From positions 620,001-684,000 of the forward strand of contig CAVTIZ010000002.1 in the NCBI GenBank assembly GCA_963735045.1: 64,000 nt of DNA, written 5' to 3'. Both the position numbers and the translations under genes were made by a program. The stretch comes from Salsipaludibacter sp963735045 (lineage in GTDB: Bacteria > Actinomycetota > Nitriliruptoria > Nitriliruptorales > Nitriliruptoraceae). The notes beneath the pieces were generated by a model that searched no databases, was not told the DNA's origin, and saw nothing but the letters and a program-made list of their open reading frames with translations. This document shows positions 8,598 to 18,551 of the stretch, piece after piece (position 1 is the first letter of the stretch; each line of letters opens with the position of its first letter).

Positions 8598-9814
8598 CCA
8601 CGGCCGACGACGAGGTCCGGATGACCGTGAGCGACCCCGAGCCCGGCATGGGCGCGGCGCTGGTCGAGGACCTGCCGCCCGAGGCCGTGTCGGAACCGGC
8701 GCCACCGCGGAGTCGCGATCCCGGCGAGGAACCCCTGCTGGTGGTGTCGGACCTGCGGACCCACTTCAACACCCGCAACGGGGTGGTCCAGGCCGTCGAC
8801 GGCGTCGACCTGGCCGTCCACCGCGGCGAGGTCCTTGGCGTGGTCGGCGAGTCCGGGTGCGGGAAGTCCGTCACGTCGCTGTCGATCCTGGGCCTGGTGC
8901 CCTATCCCGGTGAGGTCGTCACCGGGTCGGTCGTCTACGACGGCCAGGAACTGACCACGATGGGCAACAAGGCGTTGTCGCGGTTGCGGGGCGACCGCAT
9001 CTCCATGATCTTCCAGCAGCCGACGTCGGCGCTCAACCCGGTCTACCGGGCCGGCGACCAGGTCGAGGAGGTCTACCAACTCCACCGGGACTACGACGAC
9101 GAGGAACGCACGGCCCGGGCCGTGGACATGCTGCGACGGGTCGGCATCCCGGACCCGGAACGGCGCGCCCGGGCGTTCCCCCACGAGTTGTCGGGCGGCA
9201 TGGCCCAGCGGGTGATGATCGCCATGGCGCTGGCCTGCGAGCCGGACCTGCTGATCGCCGACGAGCCCACGACCGCCCTGGACGTCACCATCCAGGCCCA
9301 GATCCTCGACCTCATGCGCGACCTGGTGGTCGAGTCCGGGACCGCCGTGGTGCTGATCACCCACGACCTGGGGGTGGTCGCCGAGATGGCCGACCGGGTC
9401 GCGGTGATGTATGCCGGCCAGGTGGTCGAGGAGGCCGACGTCATCACGTTGTTCGAGGCCCCCAAGCACCCGTACACGCAGGGCCTGATCGGGTCGATGC
9501 CGGTGCTGGGGGACCGGCGCGGCGACCTGGACACGATCCCGGGCGTGGTGCCCACGCTGGTGGACCCGCCCGACGGCTGTCGGTTCGCGGCCCGCTGCCA
9601 GGCCCGCATCACCCACGACCTGGCCATCTGCACCCGCCAGGACCCCGAGCTGCTCCCGGTGGTCGACGGCGACGGCGACCACGTCGTGCGCTGCTTCCTG
9701 CACCACGACGCCGACGGCAACGCCCGTGTCCACCAGCCCCCGGTGGTCGACCACGACGCCGAGTTGGACGAGGCCGGCGACCCACCCGGTGCCGACGAGG
9801 AGGAACCGGCATGA
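8594..9814 (+). CDS. dppD: peptide-type ABC importer ATPase, DppD family
   Basis: Cytoplasmic ATPase of the importer, 406 residues. Motifs in order: Walker A GESGCGKS, Q-loop (FQQPTSALNPV), signature LSGGMAQR, Walker B LLIADEPT, and H-loop (LITHDLGVVAEM). The C-terminal oligopeptide/dipeptide extension includes GCRFAARC and a second Cys in DLAIC. An N-terminal extension of ~45 residues and an acidic C-terminal tail go beyond the usual length. The ATG overlaps the dppC stop and the stop overlaps the dppF ATG, both as ATGA. Confidence 0.94.
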   Translation: MTTADDEVRMTVSDPEPGMGAALVEDLPPEAVSEPAPPRSRDPGEEPLLVVSDLRTHFNTRNGVVQAVDGVDLAVHRGEVLGVVGESGCGKSVTSLSILGLVPYPGEVVTGSVVYDGQELTTMGNKALSRLRGDRISMIFQQPTSALNPVYRAGDQVEEVYQLHRDYDDEERTARAVDMLRRVGIPDPERRARAFPHELSGGMAQRVMIAMALACEPDLLIADEPTTALDVTIQAQILDLMRDLVVESGTAVVLITHDLGVVAEMADRVAVMYAGQVVEEADVITLFEAPKHPYTQGLIGSMPVLGDRRGDLDTIPGVVPTLVDPPDGCRFAARCQARITHDLAICTRQDPELLPVVDGDGDHVVRCFLHHDADGNARVHQPPVVDHDAELDEAGDPPGADEEEPA

Positions 9815-10863
9815 CCACCGGCATCCCCACCGCGGGTCCGTCGGGGTCCGCCGGGGCCGACGACCCCGGTGACCCGCCGTTGGTCGAGGTCCGCGACCTC
9901 GTCAAGACCTTCCCGGTGACCGGTGGACTGCTGCAACGCCAGATCGGTGAGGTCCGTGCGGTGGCGGGCGTCGACCTCGCGATCCGTCGGGGCGAGGCGC
10001 TCGGGCTGGTGGGCGAGTCCGGCTGTGGCAAGACCACGCTGGGTCGCATGGTCGTGCGCCTGCTGGAGCCGACCTCGGGCACGATCCTGTTCGACGGCCA
10101 GGACGTGACCCACCAGTCGTCGCGGAACCTGGCGACGTTCCGCCAGGACGTGCAGGTGATCTTCCAGGACCCCTACTCCAGCCTCGACCCCCGGTCCCAG
10201 GTCGGCAGCTCGATCGGCGAGGGCCTGCGGATCCACGGGATCGGGGATCGCGACGAGCGCCGGCGCCAGGTCGGGGACATGCTCGAGCTGGTCGGGCTCA
10301 AGCGCGAGCACGCCGAGCGGTACCCGCACGAGTTCTCAGGTGGCCAGCGCCAACGTGTCGGCATCGCCCGCGCGCTGATCCTGCGACCCCGGCTGGTGGT
10401 GGCCGACGAGCCGGTGTCGGCGTTGGACGTGTCGGTGCAGGCGCAGGTGCTCAACCTGCTCAAGGATCTGCAGCACGAACTCGACCTCACGTTGTTGTTC
10501 ATCGCGCACAACCTGGCCGTGGTCGAGCACATCTCGGATCGCGTGGCCGTCATGTACCTCGGCCGCATCGTCGAGCTGACGGACCGGGACCGGCTCTACG
10601 CCCGCCCGACGCACCCCTACACGCAGGCCCTGTTGTCGGCCATCCCGATCCCGGACCCGCGGCGACGCCGCGCGCGGGTGATCCTGCAGGGTGAGATCCC
10701 GTCGCCGATGGACCCGCCCAGCGGGTGCCGGTTCCACCCACGCTGTCCGATCGCGGAACCGGGACTGTGTGACGCCGAGGACCCGGCCCTGATGGCGGTG
10801 CCCGACGACGTCCACCACCAGGCGGCATGCCTGGTCCGCGCCGGCCCGCGGGCGCGTGACTGA
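9811..10863 (+). CDS. dppF: peptide-type ABC importer ATPase, DppF family
   Basis: Second ATPase, 350 residues. It shows Walker A GESGCGKT, Q-loop (FQDPYSSLDPR), signature FSGGQRQR, Walker B LVVADEPV, and H-loop (LFIAHNLAVVEH). The C-terminal extension GCRFHPRCPIAEPGLC is the conserved Cys-rich end of the oligopeptide ATPase branch. DppD and DppF form the heterodimer that drives DppB-DppC. It is the last gene of the chain; a short stem-loop follows its stop. Confidence 0.94.
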   Translation: MTTGIPTAGPSGSAGADDPGDPPLVEVRDLVKTFPVTGGLLQRQIGEVRAVAGVDLAIRRGEALGLVGESGCGKTTLGRMVVRLLEPTSGTILFDGQDVTHQSSRNLATFRQDVQVIFQDPYSSLDPRSQVGSSIGEGLRIHGIGDRDERRRQVGDMLELVGLKREHAERYPHEFSGGQRQRVGIARALILRPRLVVADEPVSALDVSVQAQVLNLLKDLQHELDLTLLFIAHNLAVVEHISDRVAVMYLGRIVELTDRDRLYARPTHPYTQALLSAIPIPDPRRRRARVILQGEIPSPMDPPSGCRFHPRCPIAEPGLCDAEDPALMAVPDDVHHQAACLVRAGPRARD

Positions 10864-10878
10864 CGGTCGCCGCGACCG
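10864..10878 (+). terminator. possible short hairpin after dppF
   Basis: CGGTCGC-C-GCGACCG, a perfect 7-base stem directly behind the dppF stop. It is short and lacks a T-run, so a terminator role is only suggested by position. Confidence 0.3.
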
Positions 10879-11027
10879 ACGGCGGCCCCGCGGCCACCAT
10901 CCCGGGGGACGGGCCGACCGGCCGGGCGTCGAACGGACGGGCCGTGCGGCGCGGGGGCTTCCTACCGTGGTGGGTGGAGCGCCGACGCCGACACCGCTCC
11001 TGCGCCGCCAGACGAGAGGGACACGGC

Positions 11028-11591
11028 ATGGACACCCGAACGCGGAACCGAGTTCGAGACTGGGTCGATGACCTGGCGACGATGGAGGGCCACGTGGAGC
11101 AGGCGATCGAGCAGCAGACGTCGCTGGACCACCGGTCGCCCGAGGTCGCCGAGGCGGTCGACGAGTTCCTGGACACCGTGCGTCGATCCCGCGCCCGACT
11201 GGATGGCCATCGGGCCACCTTCGACGACAGCCAGCGCCCCCACGGGCTGGCCGAGACCGTCGGTGACGTGCTCGGCGCCGCTGCCGGGATGGTCGACCGT
11301 GCCCGTGGCACGTCCACGGCCAAGGCCGTCCGTGACGACATCATCGCCTTCACGAGCCTGTCGGTCGGCTACGAGATGCTGTTGACCAGTGCGTTGGCGG
11401 TCGGGGACACCGAGACCTCGCAGGTCGCGGAGGTCGCGCTGCGGGACTACGCCGCGGTGGTGCGACGGGCCACTGCCGTCCTGCCCACCGCGACCCTCGA
11501 CGAGTTGCAGGCCGACGCCGACATCACGATCGCCAACCCCGAGGTCCGCAGCGCGGTGCACTCCGCGATGGACCGCGCCCGCGCCGCCTGA
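11028..11591 (+). CDS. helical protein, possibly DUF892/YciE-like ferritin fold
   Basis: 187 residues, almost entirely alpha-helical, rich in Ala, Arg, Asp and Glu. The segment SVGYEMLLTSALAVGDTETS followed by ALRDYAAVVRR resembles the later helices of the ferritin-like DUF892 (YciE/YciF) proteins, which are induced by stress in other bacteria. The metal ligand pattern is not complete to my eye, so this is a weak match. ATG 11028 follows GAGAGGG. A TACCGT box lies at 10963-10968. The gene stands alone before a PspC-domain peptide, a pairing that also hints at envelope or stress response. Confidence 0.5.
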   Translation: MDTRTRNRVRDWVDDLATMEGHVEQAIEQQTSLDHRSPEVAEAVDEFLDTVRRSRARLDGHRATFDDSQRPHGLAETVGDVLGAAAGMVDRARGTSTAKAVRDDIIAFTSLSVGYEMLLTSALAVGDTETSQVAEVALRDYAAVVRRATAVLPTATLDELQADADITIANPEVRSAVHSAMDRARAA

Positions 11592-11624
11592 GCGCGAGAC
11601 GACCAACGACCAAGGACCACGACC

Positions 11625-11813
11625 ATGAGCACCACGCCCGTCAACCACCGCCTCTCGCGTCCTCGTGACGGACGCTGGATCGCCGGTGTGTGCGCCGGCA
11701 TCGCCCAGCGCTTCGGCATCTCGCCCCTGCTCACCCGGGTCCTGTTCCTGTTCGTGCCCGGCCCGAACCTGTTGATCTACATCGCGCTGTGGATCGTGGT
11801 GCCCGAGGAGTGA
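11625..11813 (+). CDS. PspC-domain small membrane protein
   Basis: 62 residues making up a single PspC domain: LSRPRDGRWIAGVCAGIAQ, then LLTRVLFLF and a hydrophobic C-terminal helix ending WIVVPEE. PspC domains sense or transmit envelope stress at the inner membrane in the Psp system; stand-alone copies of this size are common in actinobacteria. It is 33 bases after the helical protein and probably in the same unit. Confidence 0.85.
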   Translation: MSTTPVNHRLSRPRDGRWIAGVCAGIAQRFGISPLLTRVLFLFVPGPNLLIYIALWIVVPEE

Positions 11814-11851
11814 CCCGGCCACGGCGGCCGGTCCGGTGCGTGGAGGGCGAC

Positions 11852-11857
11852 TAGCGT
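11852..11857 (+). promoter_or_regulatory. candidate -10 box giving a near-leaderless hyuA message
   Basis: TAGCGT ends only 6 bases before the ATG at 11864 and no ribosome site is present. The geometry is that of leaderless transcripts, which are common in actinobacteria. Transcription would begin at or next to the A of ATG. Confidence 0.5.
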
Positions 11858-11863
11858 TCGGCG

Positions 11864-14116
11864 ATGAGCCCGCCAGGTGGACCCCGACCGGGAGTGCCCG
11901 TGCCCGACCCCCGCCTCGATCCCCCCCGATCCGACCAGTCCCCGTCGGGTCGCCACGTCCGGATCGGCATCGACACCGGGGGGACCTTCACCGATGTCGT
12001 GGCACTCGACGAGGTCACGGGTCGGTTGACGACCACCAAGACCCCGTCGACCCCTCGGGACCCCGCCGAGGGCTTCCTCACCGGCGTCGAGCGCATCCTC
12101 GACCTGCTCGACCGCGACGGCGAGCACGTCGCGGCCGTCAGCCACGGCACCACCGTGGCGACCAACGACCTGCTCGAGGACAAGATCGCCCACATGGGGC
12201 TGATCACCACGCGTGGCTACCGCCACATCCTGGAGATCGCACGCCAGAGCGTCCCGGACGGCTACGGCAACTCGTGGTTCTGGGTCAAGCCGCCCCGGAT
12301 CGTCCCGGTCGACCGCGTGCGCGAGGTCGACGGCCGCCTGGACGTCCACGGTGACGAGGTCGAACCCCTGGACCTCGACCAGGTCGCCGAGGTCGCCCGC
12401 GGGTTCCGCCGTCGTGGCGTGGACACCCTGGGCATCTGCCTGCTCCACGCCTACGCCGACGGCCGCCACGAACGTGGCGTCCGCGAGGTCGTGGCCCGCG
12501 AGCACCCCGATGCCGTCGTGTCACTGTCCTCGGAGGTCCTGCGCGAGTACCGCGAGTACGAACGCACGATCACCACGCTGGTCGACGCCTCGGTCAAGCC
12601 CCGGGTCGGGGCCTACATCGCCGCCATCGGGGCACGGCTGGCCGCCTTCACCCGGGCCGAGGGCCCCGTCGACCCGGCCGGGGCGGGCCCCGACCACGAG
12701 CGCGTGCCCACGACCGTGCCGTTCTGGATCATGAAGTCCAACGGTGGCGTGATCAGTGCCGAGGAGGTCGTGCACCAACCCATCACGACCGTGCTGTCCG
12801 GGCCGGCGGCGGGGGCCCTGGGAGCCGCGGTCATCGCCCGTGCGGCCGGTCACGACCGGCTCCTGACCTGTGACGGCGGTGGGACCTCCACGGACGTCTC
12901 GGTCGTGCTCGACGGTCGTCCGACGCTGACCACCGAGGGCACGATCGGGCGCTTCCCGTCCAAGATCCCCATGATCGACGTCGTGACGGTGGGCGCTGGC
13001 GGTGGCTCGATCGCGTGGTTGTCGCCCGAGGGAACGTTGAAGGTCGGGCCGGAGTCGGCCGGCGCCGATCCGGGGCCGATGTGTTATGGCCGTGACGGGG
13101 ACCGGCCCACGATCACCGACGCCCACGTGCTGCTCGGGCGCATCCCGCCACACCTGCTGGGCGGGCAGATCCCGCTGGACGTCGACGCGGCTCGTCGGGG
13201 CGTCACGGACCTGGCCGAGCGGCTGGACCTGACCCCGGAGGCCTGCGCCACCGGGATCCTGGAGGTGTCGGCGTTCAACCAGGCCAACGCGATCCGCCAG
13301 GTCACGGTCCGCCGCGGGCTTGACGTACGGACGTTCACCATGGCCGCCTTCGGGGGCTCGGGGCCACTGCTGGTGTGTCGCCTGGTGGACGTGCTCGGCC
13401 TCCAGGCGGTGGTGGTCCCGCCGGACCCGGGGAACCTGTCGGCCTTCGGCCTGCTGACCGTCGACGTCCGCAACGACTACGTCCAGACCGCCGTGGTGCG
13501 CGACGACGCGATCGACCTCGAGCGGATCGCGGCGGTGTACGCCGACCTGGAGGACCAGGCCGGACAGGCCCTGGACCGGGAGGGCTTCGACCGCGACGTC
13601 CACGTGTTCCAGCGCAGCGCCGACCTGCGCTACGACGGGCAGGCCTTCGAGGTCCGCGTGGACGCGCCGGCCGGCGCGGTCGACGCCGAGTTCCGGTCCG
13701 CCGTCGTCGCGGCCTTCCACGACGCCCACGAACAGACCTACGGCTACGCGACCCGCGACGACCCACGCCACCCGGTCGAGTGGGTCAACCTGCGGGTGTC
13801 CGGCATCGGGCCGATCACCCGGCCGGAGCTGCCGTCACTGGCGACCCGGGAGTCGGGCTCGGTCCACGACGCCCGGTCCGGGACCCGTCCGGTGTTCTTC
13901 GACGGCTGGCATGCCGACACCCCGGTGTACTGGCGCGCGGACCTGCGGGCCGGTGACGTCGTCGCCGGTCCCGCGGTCCTCGAGGAGTTCGGGTCCACCG
14001 TCCCGGTCCACCCCGGGTTCACCGCCACCGTCGACGACCACGCGAACCTGGTCGTCACCCGCACCCACGCCAGCGACGACGACGCCGTCGTCCCCGACGT
14101 GGAGGAGGTCGCATGA
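11864..14116 (+). CDS. hyuA: hydantoinase/5-oxoprolinase subunit A
   Basis: 750 residues; the ATP-binding HyuA half of an ATP-dependent amidohydrolase acting on hydantoins, 5-oxoproline or N-methylhydantoin-like cyclic amides. The N-terminal ATP-binding motif IGIDTGGTFTDVV, then HGTTVATNDLLE, MKSNGGV, SGPAAGALGA, DGGGTSTDVSVV and GAGGGSIAW are all present. It overlaps hyuB by ATGA, the usual subunit order. There is no Shine-Dalgarno site; a TAGCGT box lies immediately upstream, suggesting leaderless expression. Which cyclic amide is used cannot be told from sequence. Confidence 0.93.
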   Translation: MSPPGGPRPGVPVPDPRLDPPRSDQSPSGRHVRIGIDTGGTFTDVVALDEVTGRLTTTKTPSTPRDPAEGFLTGVERILDLLDRDGEHVAAVSHGTTVATNDLLEDKIAHMGLITTRGYRHILEIARQSVPDGYGNSWFWVKPPRIVPVDRVREVDGRLDVHGDEVEPLDLDQVAEVARGFRRRGVDTLGICLLHAYADGRHERGVREVVAREHPDAVVSLSSEVLREYREYERTITTLVDASVKPRVGAYIAAIGARLAAFTRAEGPVDPAGAGPDHERVPTTVPFWIMKSNGGVISAEEVVHQPITTVLSGPAAGALGAAVIARAAGHDRLLTCDGGGTSTDVSVVLDGRPTLTTEGTIGRFPSKIPMIDVVTVGAGGGSIAWLSPEGTLKVGPESAGADPGPMCYGRDGDRPTITDAHVLLGRIPPHLLGGQIPLDVDAARRGVTDLAERLDLTPEACATGILEVSAFNQANAIRQVTVRRGLDVRTFTMAAFGGSGPLLVCRLVDVLGLQAVVVPPDPGNLSAFGLLTVDVRNDYVQTAVVRDDAIDLERIAAVYADLEDQAGQALDREGFDRDVHVFQRSADLRYDGQAFEVRVDAPAGAVDAEFRSAVVAAFHDAHEQTYGYATRDDPRHPVEWVNLRVSGIGPITRPELPSLATRESGSVHDARSGTRPVFFDGWHADTPVYWRADLRAGDVVAGPAVLEEFGSTVPVHPGFTATVDDHANLVVTRTHASDDDAVVPDVEEVA

Positions 14117-16122
14117 GCACCCCCGACACGCCGCCCGACGGCGTCACCGATCCGCTGACCGACGTCGGCGGCCCGCTGCGACCCGACGACGACACGACGG
14201 TGGACCCGGTCGTGCTCGAGATCGTGCGTGGCACGCTGGCGTCGATCGAGAAGGAGGTCGAGGACGCCATCGGTCGGACCGCACGCTCGCCGATGATCCG
14301 CGACGCCCACGACTACCGCGCGGGCATCCACGACCGCAACCTGCGCAAGTTGACCGGGCGGTCCTACTCGGCGCTGGTGCACCCGATCGTCCGCGACTTC
14401 CCGGTCGACGACATGGTCCCGGGCGACGTCTTCTTCCACAACGACGTCTACGAGTCCGAGGGCGGCATCGGCCACCTGCCGGACCTGTGCGTCACCGTGC
14501 CCGTGTTCGGCACGGACGGGGACGTGGACGGGGACGGGGGAGTGGGGGAGGCCGGTCGGCCCCGCGTGCTGGCCTTCGTGCAGGCCTTCGGCCACCACGA
14601 CGACATCGGCGGTTCCGTGCCGGGCTCGATGCCCAGCCATGCCACGTCGGCCTTCCAGGAGGGCCTGATGGTGCCCCCGATCCGGTTGTGGGACGCCGGC
14701 GTGCCCAACCGCGCAGCCCTGACCATCATGACCCGCAACTCGCGCATGCCGGACTCGCTGGCGGGGGACCTGCAGGCCGAGGCCTCCGCCTGCCTGATGG
14801 GGGCGCGGCGCATGGCCGAGCTGTTCGCCCGGTACGGCGCCGACGTCGTCGAGGCCGCCTTCGACGCGATCGTGTCCCGATGCACCGACACCTACCGCCG
14901 CGAGATCCTGTCCCGGATCCCCGACGGCACGTGGACCTGGGAGGACTACGCCGAGCACGACGGCGTCGACCCCCCGCGCCTCCACGCCCAGCGCATCACG
15001 CTCACCAAGACCTCCGACGACGGCGGGCGACTGGTCATCGACTTCGACGGGACCTCGCCCCAGGCGAAGGGGCCGATCAACCACGTCGGCGACCGGGCCG
15101 ACGGCAACTTCCTCAAGAAGTGGCTGGCCCCGATCCTGCGCAACCTCGCCGAGACCCCGGAGCGCATGGCCGAACTCGACGTCAACGAGGGCGTGGTCGA
15201 CCTCATCGAGATGCGCTTCCCCCCGAAGGGCACCCTGCTGACCCCGGAGTTCCCGGCCCCGACCAACGCCCGCACCTTCGTGATCCTGCGGCTGCTGGGC
15301 GTGCTCGCCGGGGTGCTGGCCAAGGCCGTCGGGGGCGCGATGCCCGCCGACCAGGAGACCATCCGCTACACGGGCGTGTACGGCCAGCGCGCCGACGGGT
15401 CGTCGTACCTGATGCGCGAGGTGCTGGGCGGCGGCGCCGGCGGCCGGCCCCACGGCGACGGTGAGGACACGATCCACGTCGTGCCGGACTCACGCAACCT
15501 GCCCACCGAGTTCACCGAGTCGCGCTTCCCGTTCCGGGTCGAGGTGCTGTCCCTTGCCCGGGACTCGGGCGGCCCGGGCCTGCATCGGGGTGGGCTGGGC
15601 TACGACAAGCACATCCGCATGCTGGCCGACGCCCACTTCATGTCCATCGCCGACCGCTCGATCCTGTCCTGCTGGGGCGTCAACGGCGGCCGGGCGGGCC
15701 GACCCTTCCGCGTCACCATCGACCCCGGCGGGCCCAACGAGCGCGAGGTGTCGGCGCTGGCCGACGACGAGCCGGTCGTGGCCGGTGAGGTGATCCGCAT
15801 CCGCACGACCGGCGGCGGCGGGTGGGGGGACCCGTTGGAACGCGATCCGTCGGCCGTCGCGTGCGACGTCTGGTGGGACAAGGTGTCGGTGTCGGCGGCC
15901 CGGGACGACTACGGGGTCGTGTTCGTCGACGCCGGGTCCCCGCCCGACGCCGACGACCCGACCCCGGCCGCGGCGGCACCGGTGGTGGACCAGGACGCAA
16001 CCCGTCGACGCCGGGAGCGACTGCGTGACCAACGTGGGGAACCGGCGTTCTTCGACCGCGGTCCGGGGTTCGCCCGCCTCCATCCCGACGGCGCGACCCA
16101 GGCGGACGTCGACCGGCTGTGA
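14113..16122 (+). CDS. hyuB: hydantoinase/5-oxoprolinase subunit B
   Basis: 669 residues; partner of HyuA. Conserved blocks: DPVVLEIVRGTLASI near the start, ARSPMIRDAHDY, GDVFFHNDVYES, HHDDIGGSVPGSMP, and the C-terminal TTGGGGWGDPLERDP motif. A short low-complexity Gly/Asp insert near residue 138 (bases 14517-14550) is not usual in the family. The start overlaps the hyuA stop. After its stop, 97 bases separate it from the convergent hydrolase gene. Confidence 0.93.
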   Translation: MSTPDTPPDGVTDPLTDVGGPLRPDDDTTVDPVVLEIVRGTLASIEKEVEDAIGRTARSPMIRDAHDYRAGIHDRNLRKLTGRSYSALVHPIVRDFPVDDMVPGDVFFHNDVYESEGGIGHLPDLCVTVPVFGTDGDVDGDGGVGEAGRPRVLAFVQAFGHHDDIGGSVPGSMPSHATSAFQEGLMVPPIRLWDAGVPNRAALTIMTRNSRMPDSLAGDLQAEASACLMGARRMAELFARYGADVVEAAFDAIVSRCTDTYRREILSRIPDGTWTWEDYAEHDGVDPPRLHAQRITLTKTSDDGGRLVIDFDGTSPQAKGPINHVGDRADGNFLKKWLAPILRNLAETPERMAELDVNEGVVDLIEMRFPPKGTLLTPEFPAPTNARTFVILRLLGVLAGVLAKAVGGAMPADQETIRYTGVYGQRADGSSYLMREVLGGGAGGRPHGDGEDTIHVVPDSRNLPTEFTESRFPFRVEVLSLARDSGGPGLHRGGLGYDKHIRMLADAHFMSIADRSILSCWGVNGGRAGRPFRVTIDPGGPNEREVSALADDEPVVAGEVIRIRTTGGGGWGDPLERDPSAVACDVWWDKVSVSAARDDYGVVFVDAGSPPDADDPTPAAAAPVVDQDATRRRRERLRDQRGEPAFFDRGPGFARLHPDGATQADVDRL

Positions 16123-16219
16123 CGGGCACGTCGACCGGCCCGGGCCACACCGAGTGGGCCTTCTGACGACGCCGCAGACACCGGGGGGTCCCGGTGACGC
16201 CGGCGGGGACGGGCCTCGG

Positions 16220-18127
16220 TCAGCGGAACTCGCGCAGGAGCTGGTCCATGCTCGGCTCGGCCGGCGTCGGCAGGTCGAGGGCGGGACGACGACCGTGCGT
16301 CGCGAGACCGCTCAGGTTGCCGGCGACCGGCAGTTCGACCCAGCTGTTGGCGTAGTCGATGGTCGCCGTGGCGCCCGACGACGGCAGCGAGATCTGGGCC
16401 GTGCCGACCCGGAGTTCGACCGCCAGTCGGTTGCCCGCGTGGATGATGCCGTCCGTGGTGTTGAGCGGGAATCGCAGCGTCACCCACTGGTCGGGCTCCA
16501 GCGGCGACAGGACCTCGAGGCCCTGCCAGTGCGCCGCGTCGCCATCGGCGAAGGTCAGCAGCCGCTCGTCGGTGGCCTCGACGTCGAGTTCGGTGTCGAG
16601 GTAGCAGGCGTCGTCATCGGCGGTGGACTCGCCCCAGCAGGACTCCGTGGCGAGGGTGTCGATGCTGTCGTCGACCGCCAGCACGTCCCCGGTCTCCCAC
16701 AGGGTCATGCGCATCTCGGCCGTCGGGCGATCGAGCTTCAGGCGCAGGTTGACGGTGGGCGTGCCGGACAGGCGGATGTCGTGGCGCACCGGCGAGCTCG
16801 ACCAGCCCAGGAACCGGCCACCACCCGCGGTCACGCTCTGGATGCCCGTGGTCCCGGCCACCCGGCGGCTCAGCGAGCCCCCGCCGGCCAGGGCGTCACC
16901 GGCCAGGCCCAGCTTCACGTCGCGGCTCCCACGGGCCGGCCACGTGGCCTCGTCGGTCCACTCGTTGGGCTCCAGCTCGACGCTGGCGATGGGCTCGTCG
17001 GTGATGCCGTTGTCGAGGTCCATGAGCTCGTGGTCGAACCAGCGGTGCAGGGTGTCGACGAACTCGGCCCGGCGGAAGTCGAAGGGCTCGACGTGGCCGG
17101 TCTGGGTCAACCAGATCTTGCGTTCGACGCCGTTGTCGCCCAGCGCGTCCCACCAGGGGCCGACGTTGAGCATGTCGACATTGCCGTCACCCACCCCGTG
17201 GATGAGGAAGACGCTGGCCTCGACCTGGTCGGCGTCCTTGACGTAGTCGCGCTCGGCCCAGAAGTCGTTGTAGTTGCCGGTCGCGTCGTCGGCGGCCGGG
17301 ATGGCCTCCGCGCGCAGGTCGGCGCAGTCCGACGACGGGCGGCCGTTGACGTAGCCGTGGAGGAAGTTCCAGTAGTTGCGCGACTGCAGGGTGCCGTTCT
17401 GGCGCATGTACTGGTACCAGCTCGAGATGCCCGCGATCGGCACCACCGTCTCCAGGCCCTCGACCCCGGTCGCGGCAGCACCGTTGGCCACCGACCCGTC
17501 CCAGGACTTGCCGATCATGCCGACCTGGCCGTCGGTCCAGTCCGCCACCGCGGGCCGGCCGTCGAGGTCCTGGCCCGTGGCGCGACCGTTGAGCCAGTCG
17601 ACGACCGCCGTGGCCGAGCCCACCTCCGCGAGCCCTCCGACGTCCATGCAGCCGCTGGAGTTGGCGGTGCCCATCAGGTCGACCAGGGCCACCGCATACC
17701 CACGTGGGACGAAGTAGTTGTCGTAGTAGAGCGGGAACTTCACCGGCACCCCATCGGGGCCGTAGATCTTCAGTTCGCCCTCGTTGCCCCGTCCGCAGCA
17801 CTGGTAGTAGGGCGAGGCGACCATGATGACCGGGACGTCGTCGCCGGCCTCGGCCGCCTCACGCGGGCGGATGATGTCGACCCGGACGGTGTCGGGGACG
17901 CCGTCGCGATCCGAGTCCAGGGTCGACTCGACGTCGACGGACTCACGGATGGCGTCGGCGTAGGAGTACACGGCGACGGTCTCGTCACCGTCGACGTGCG
18001 GCAGGTCCACGGCGGCGGACGGCGCGGCCAACGCACTCGGGGCGAGCGCGGCCACCAGGGCGAGGACCACGACGACCAGGAGTCCGGCGCGGCGGTGCAG
18101 GGTGGTGAGGAGGGGGAGTGGATGCAT
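16220..18127 (-). CDS. secreted CocE/NonD-type (S15) hydrolase
   Basis: 635-residue exported serine hydrolase. The signal peptide (LLVVVVLALVAALAPSALA) ends near residue 35. The alpha/beta-hydrolase core has YYQCCGRGN, the MGTANSSGC loop, nucleophile motif GKSWDG (S208) and a late His in QTGHVEPFDF. The C-terminal half is the beta-rich jelly-roll of the X-Pro dipeptidyl-peptidase/cocaine esterase family (AVELRVG near the end). A Ca-loop-like DSDRDGVPDT lies at residues 71-80. It acts outside the cell on ester or Xaa-Pro bonds; the substrate is unknown. A TAGGTT box at 18187-18182 is a likely promoter. The gene is monocistronic. Confidence 0.88.
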   Translation of the reverse strand: MHPLPLLTTLHRRAGLLVVVVLALVAALAPSALAAPSAAVDLPHVDGDETVAVYSYADAIRESVDVESTLDSDRDGVPDTVRVDIIRPREAAEAGDDVPVIMVASPYYQCCGRGNEGELKIYGPDGVPVKFPLYYDNYFVPRGYAVALVDLMGTANSSGCMDVGGLAEVGSATAVVDWLNGRATGQDLDGRPAVADWTDGQVGMIGKSWDGSVANGAAATGVEGLETVVPIAGISSWYQYMRQNGTLQSRNYWNFLHGYVNGRPSSDCADLRAEAIPAADDATGNYNDFWAERDYVKDADQVEASVFLIHGVGDGNVDMLNVGPWWDALGDNGVERKIWLTQTGHVEPFDFRRAEFVDTLHRWFDHELMDLDNGITDEPIASVELEPNEWTDEATWPARGSRDVKLGLAGDALAGGGSLSRRVAGTTGIQSVTAGGGRFLGWSSSPVRHDIRLSGTPTVNLRLKLDRPTAEMRMTLWETGDVLAVDDSIDTLATESCWGESTADDDACYLDTELDVEATDERLLTFADGDAAHWQGLEVLSPLEPDQWVTLRFPLNTTDGIIHAGNRLAVELRVGTAQISLPSSGATATIDYANSWVELPVAGNLSGLATHGRRPALDLPTPAEPSMDQLLREFR

Positions 18128-18551
18128 GGGGGGGCGGGGCTTTCGTCGGGCCGGCGGTGGGTCGGGCCGGCAGTGCGGAGGAACCTAGCCACTCGGGCTT
18201 GGAGCCCGATACCCGTGGGGAGCGGTTCGTGCGGCCCCTGCGCCGTCACCGGGGCGGATCGAGGCAGGTCGGGTCGCGGCCCGTCGACGCGGCTTCGTGG
18301 CCGTCCGAGCGGCCCGCCCGGAGTCGTCGCTGCGACAGGCGTTCGATGAGTACGACACCGTGTGGACGGAGGAGAACCGCTCGCGGGCCGGGCCAGCTTG
18401 GACCAGTGGGACGCGCCCGGTCTACGATGCGGTTCTCGCCGAGCTGGGATCGATCGTCCGATCAGTTTCTCAACCATCGATTGCGCGGCTGTTGGAACAT
18501 CCGACGGTTGACCAACAGTGCCAAGAGACATCGACAACGGAGAGCAATCGG
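18128..18551. other. 424-base intergenic region at the left border of the accessory region
   Basis: Divergent promoter zone between the CocE-type gene and the Ntn amidase. AACCTA at 18182-18187 (TAGGTT on the minus strand) is a candidate -10 for the left gene. TCGGGCT-TGG-AGCCCGA at 18194-18210 is a 7-base inverted repeat, possibly an operator. G+C falls sharply after ~18470. An open frame continues upstream of 18552 but has no family likeness, no start and no signal peptide. Confidence 0.5.
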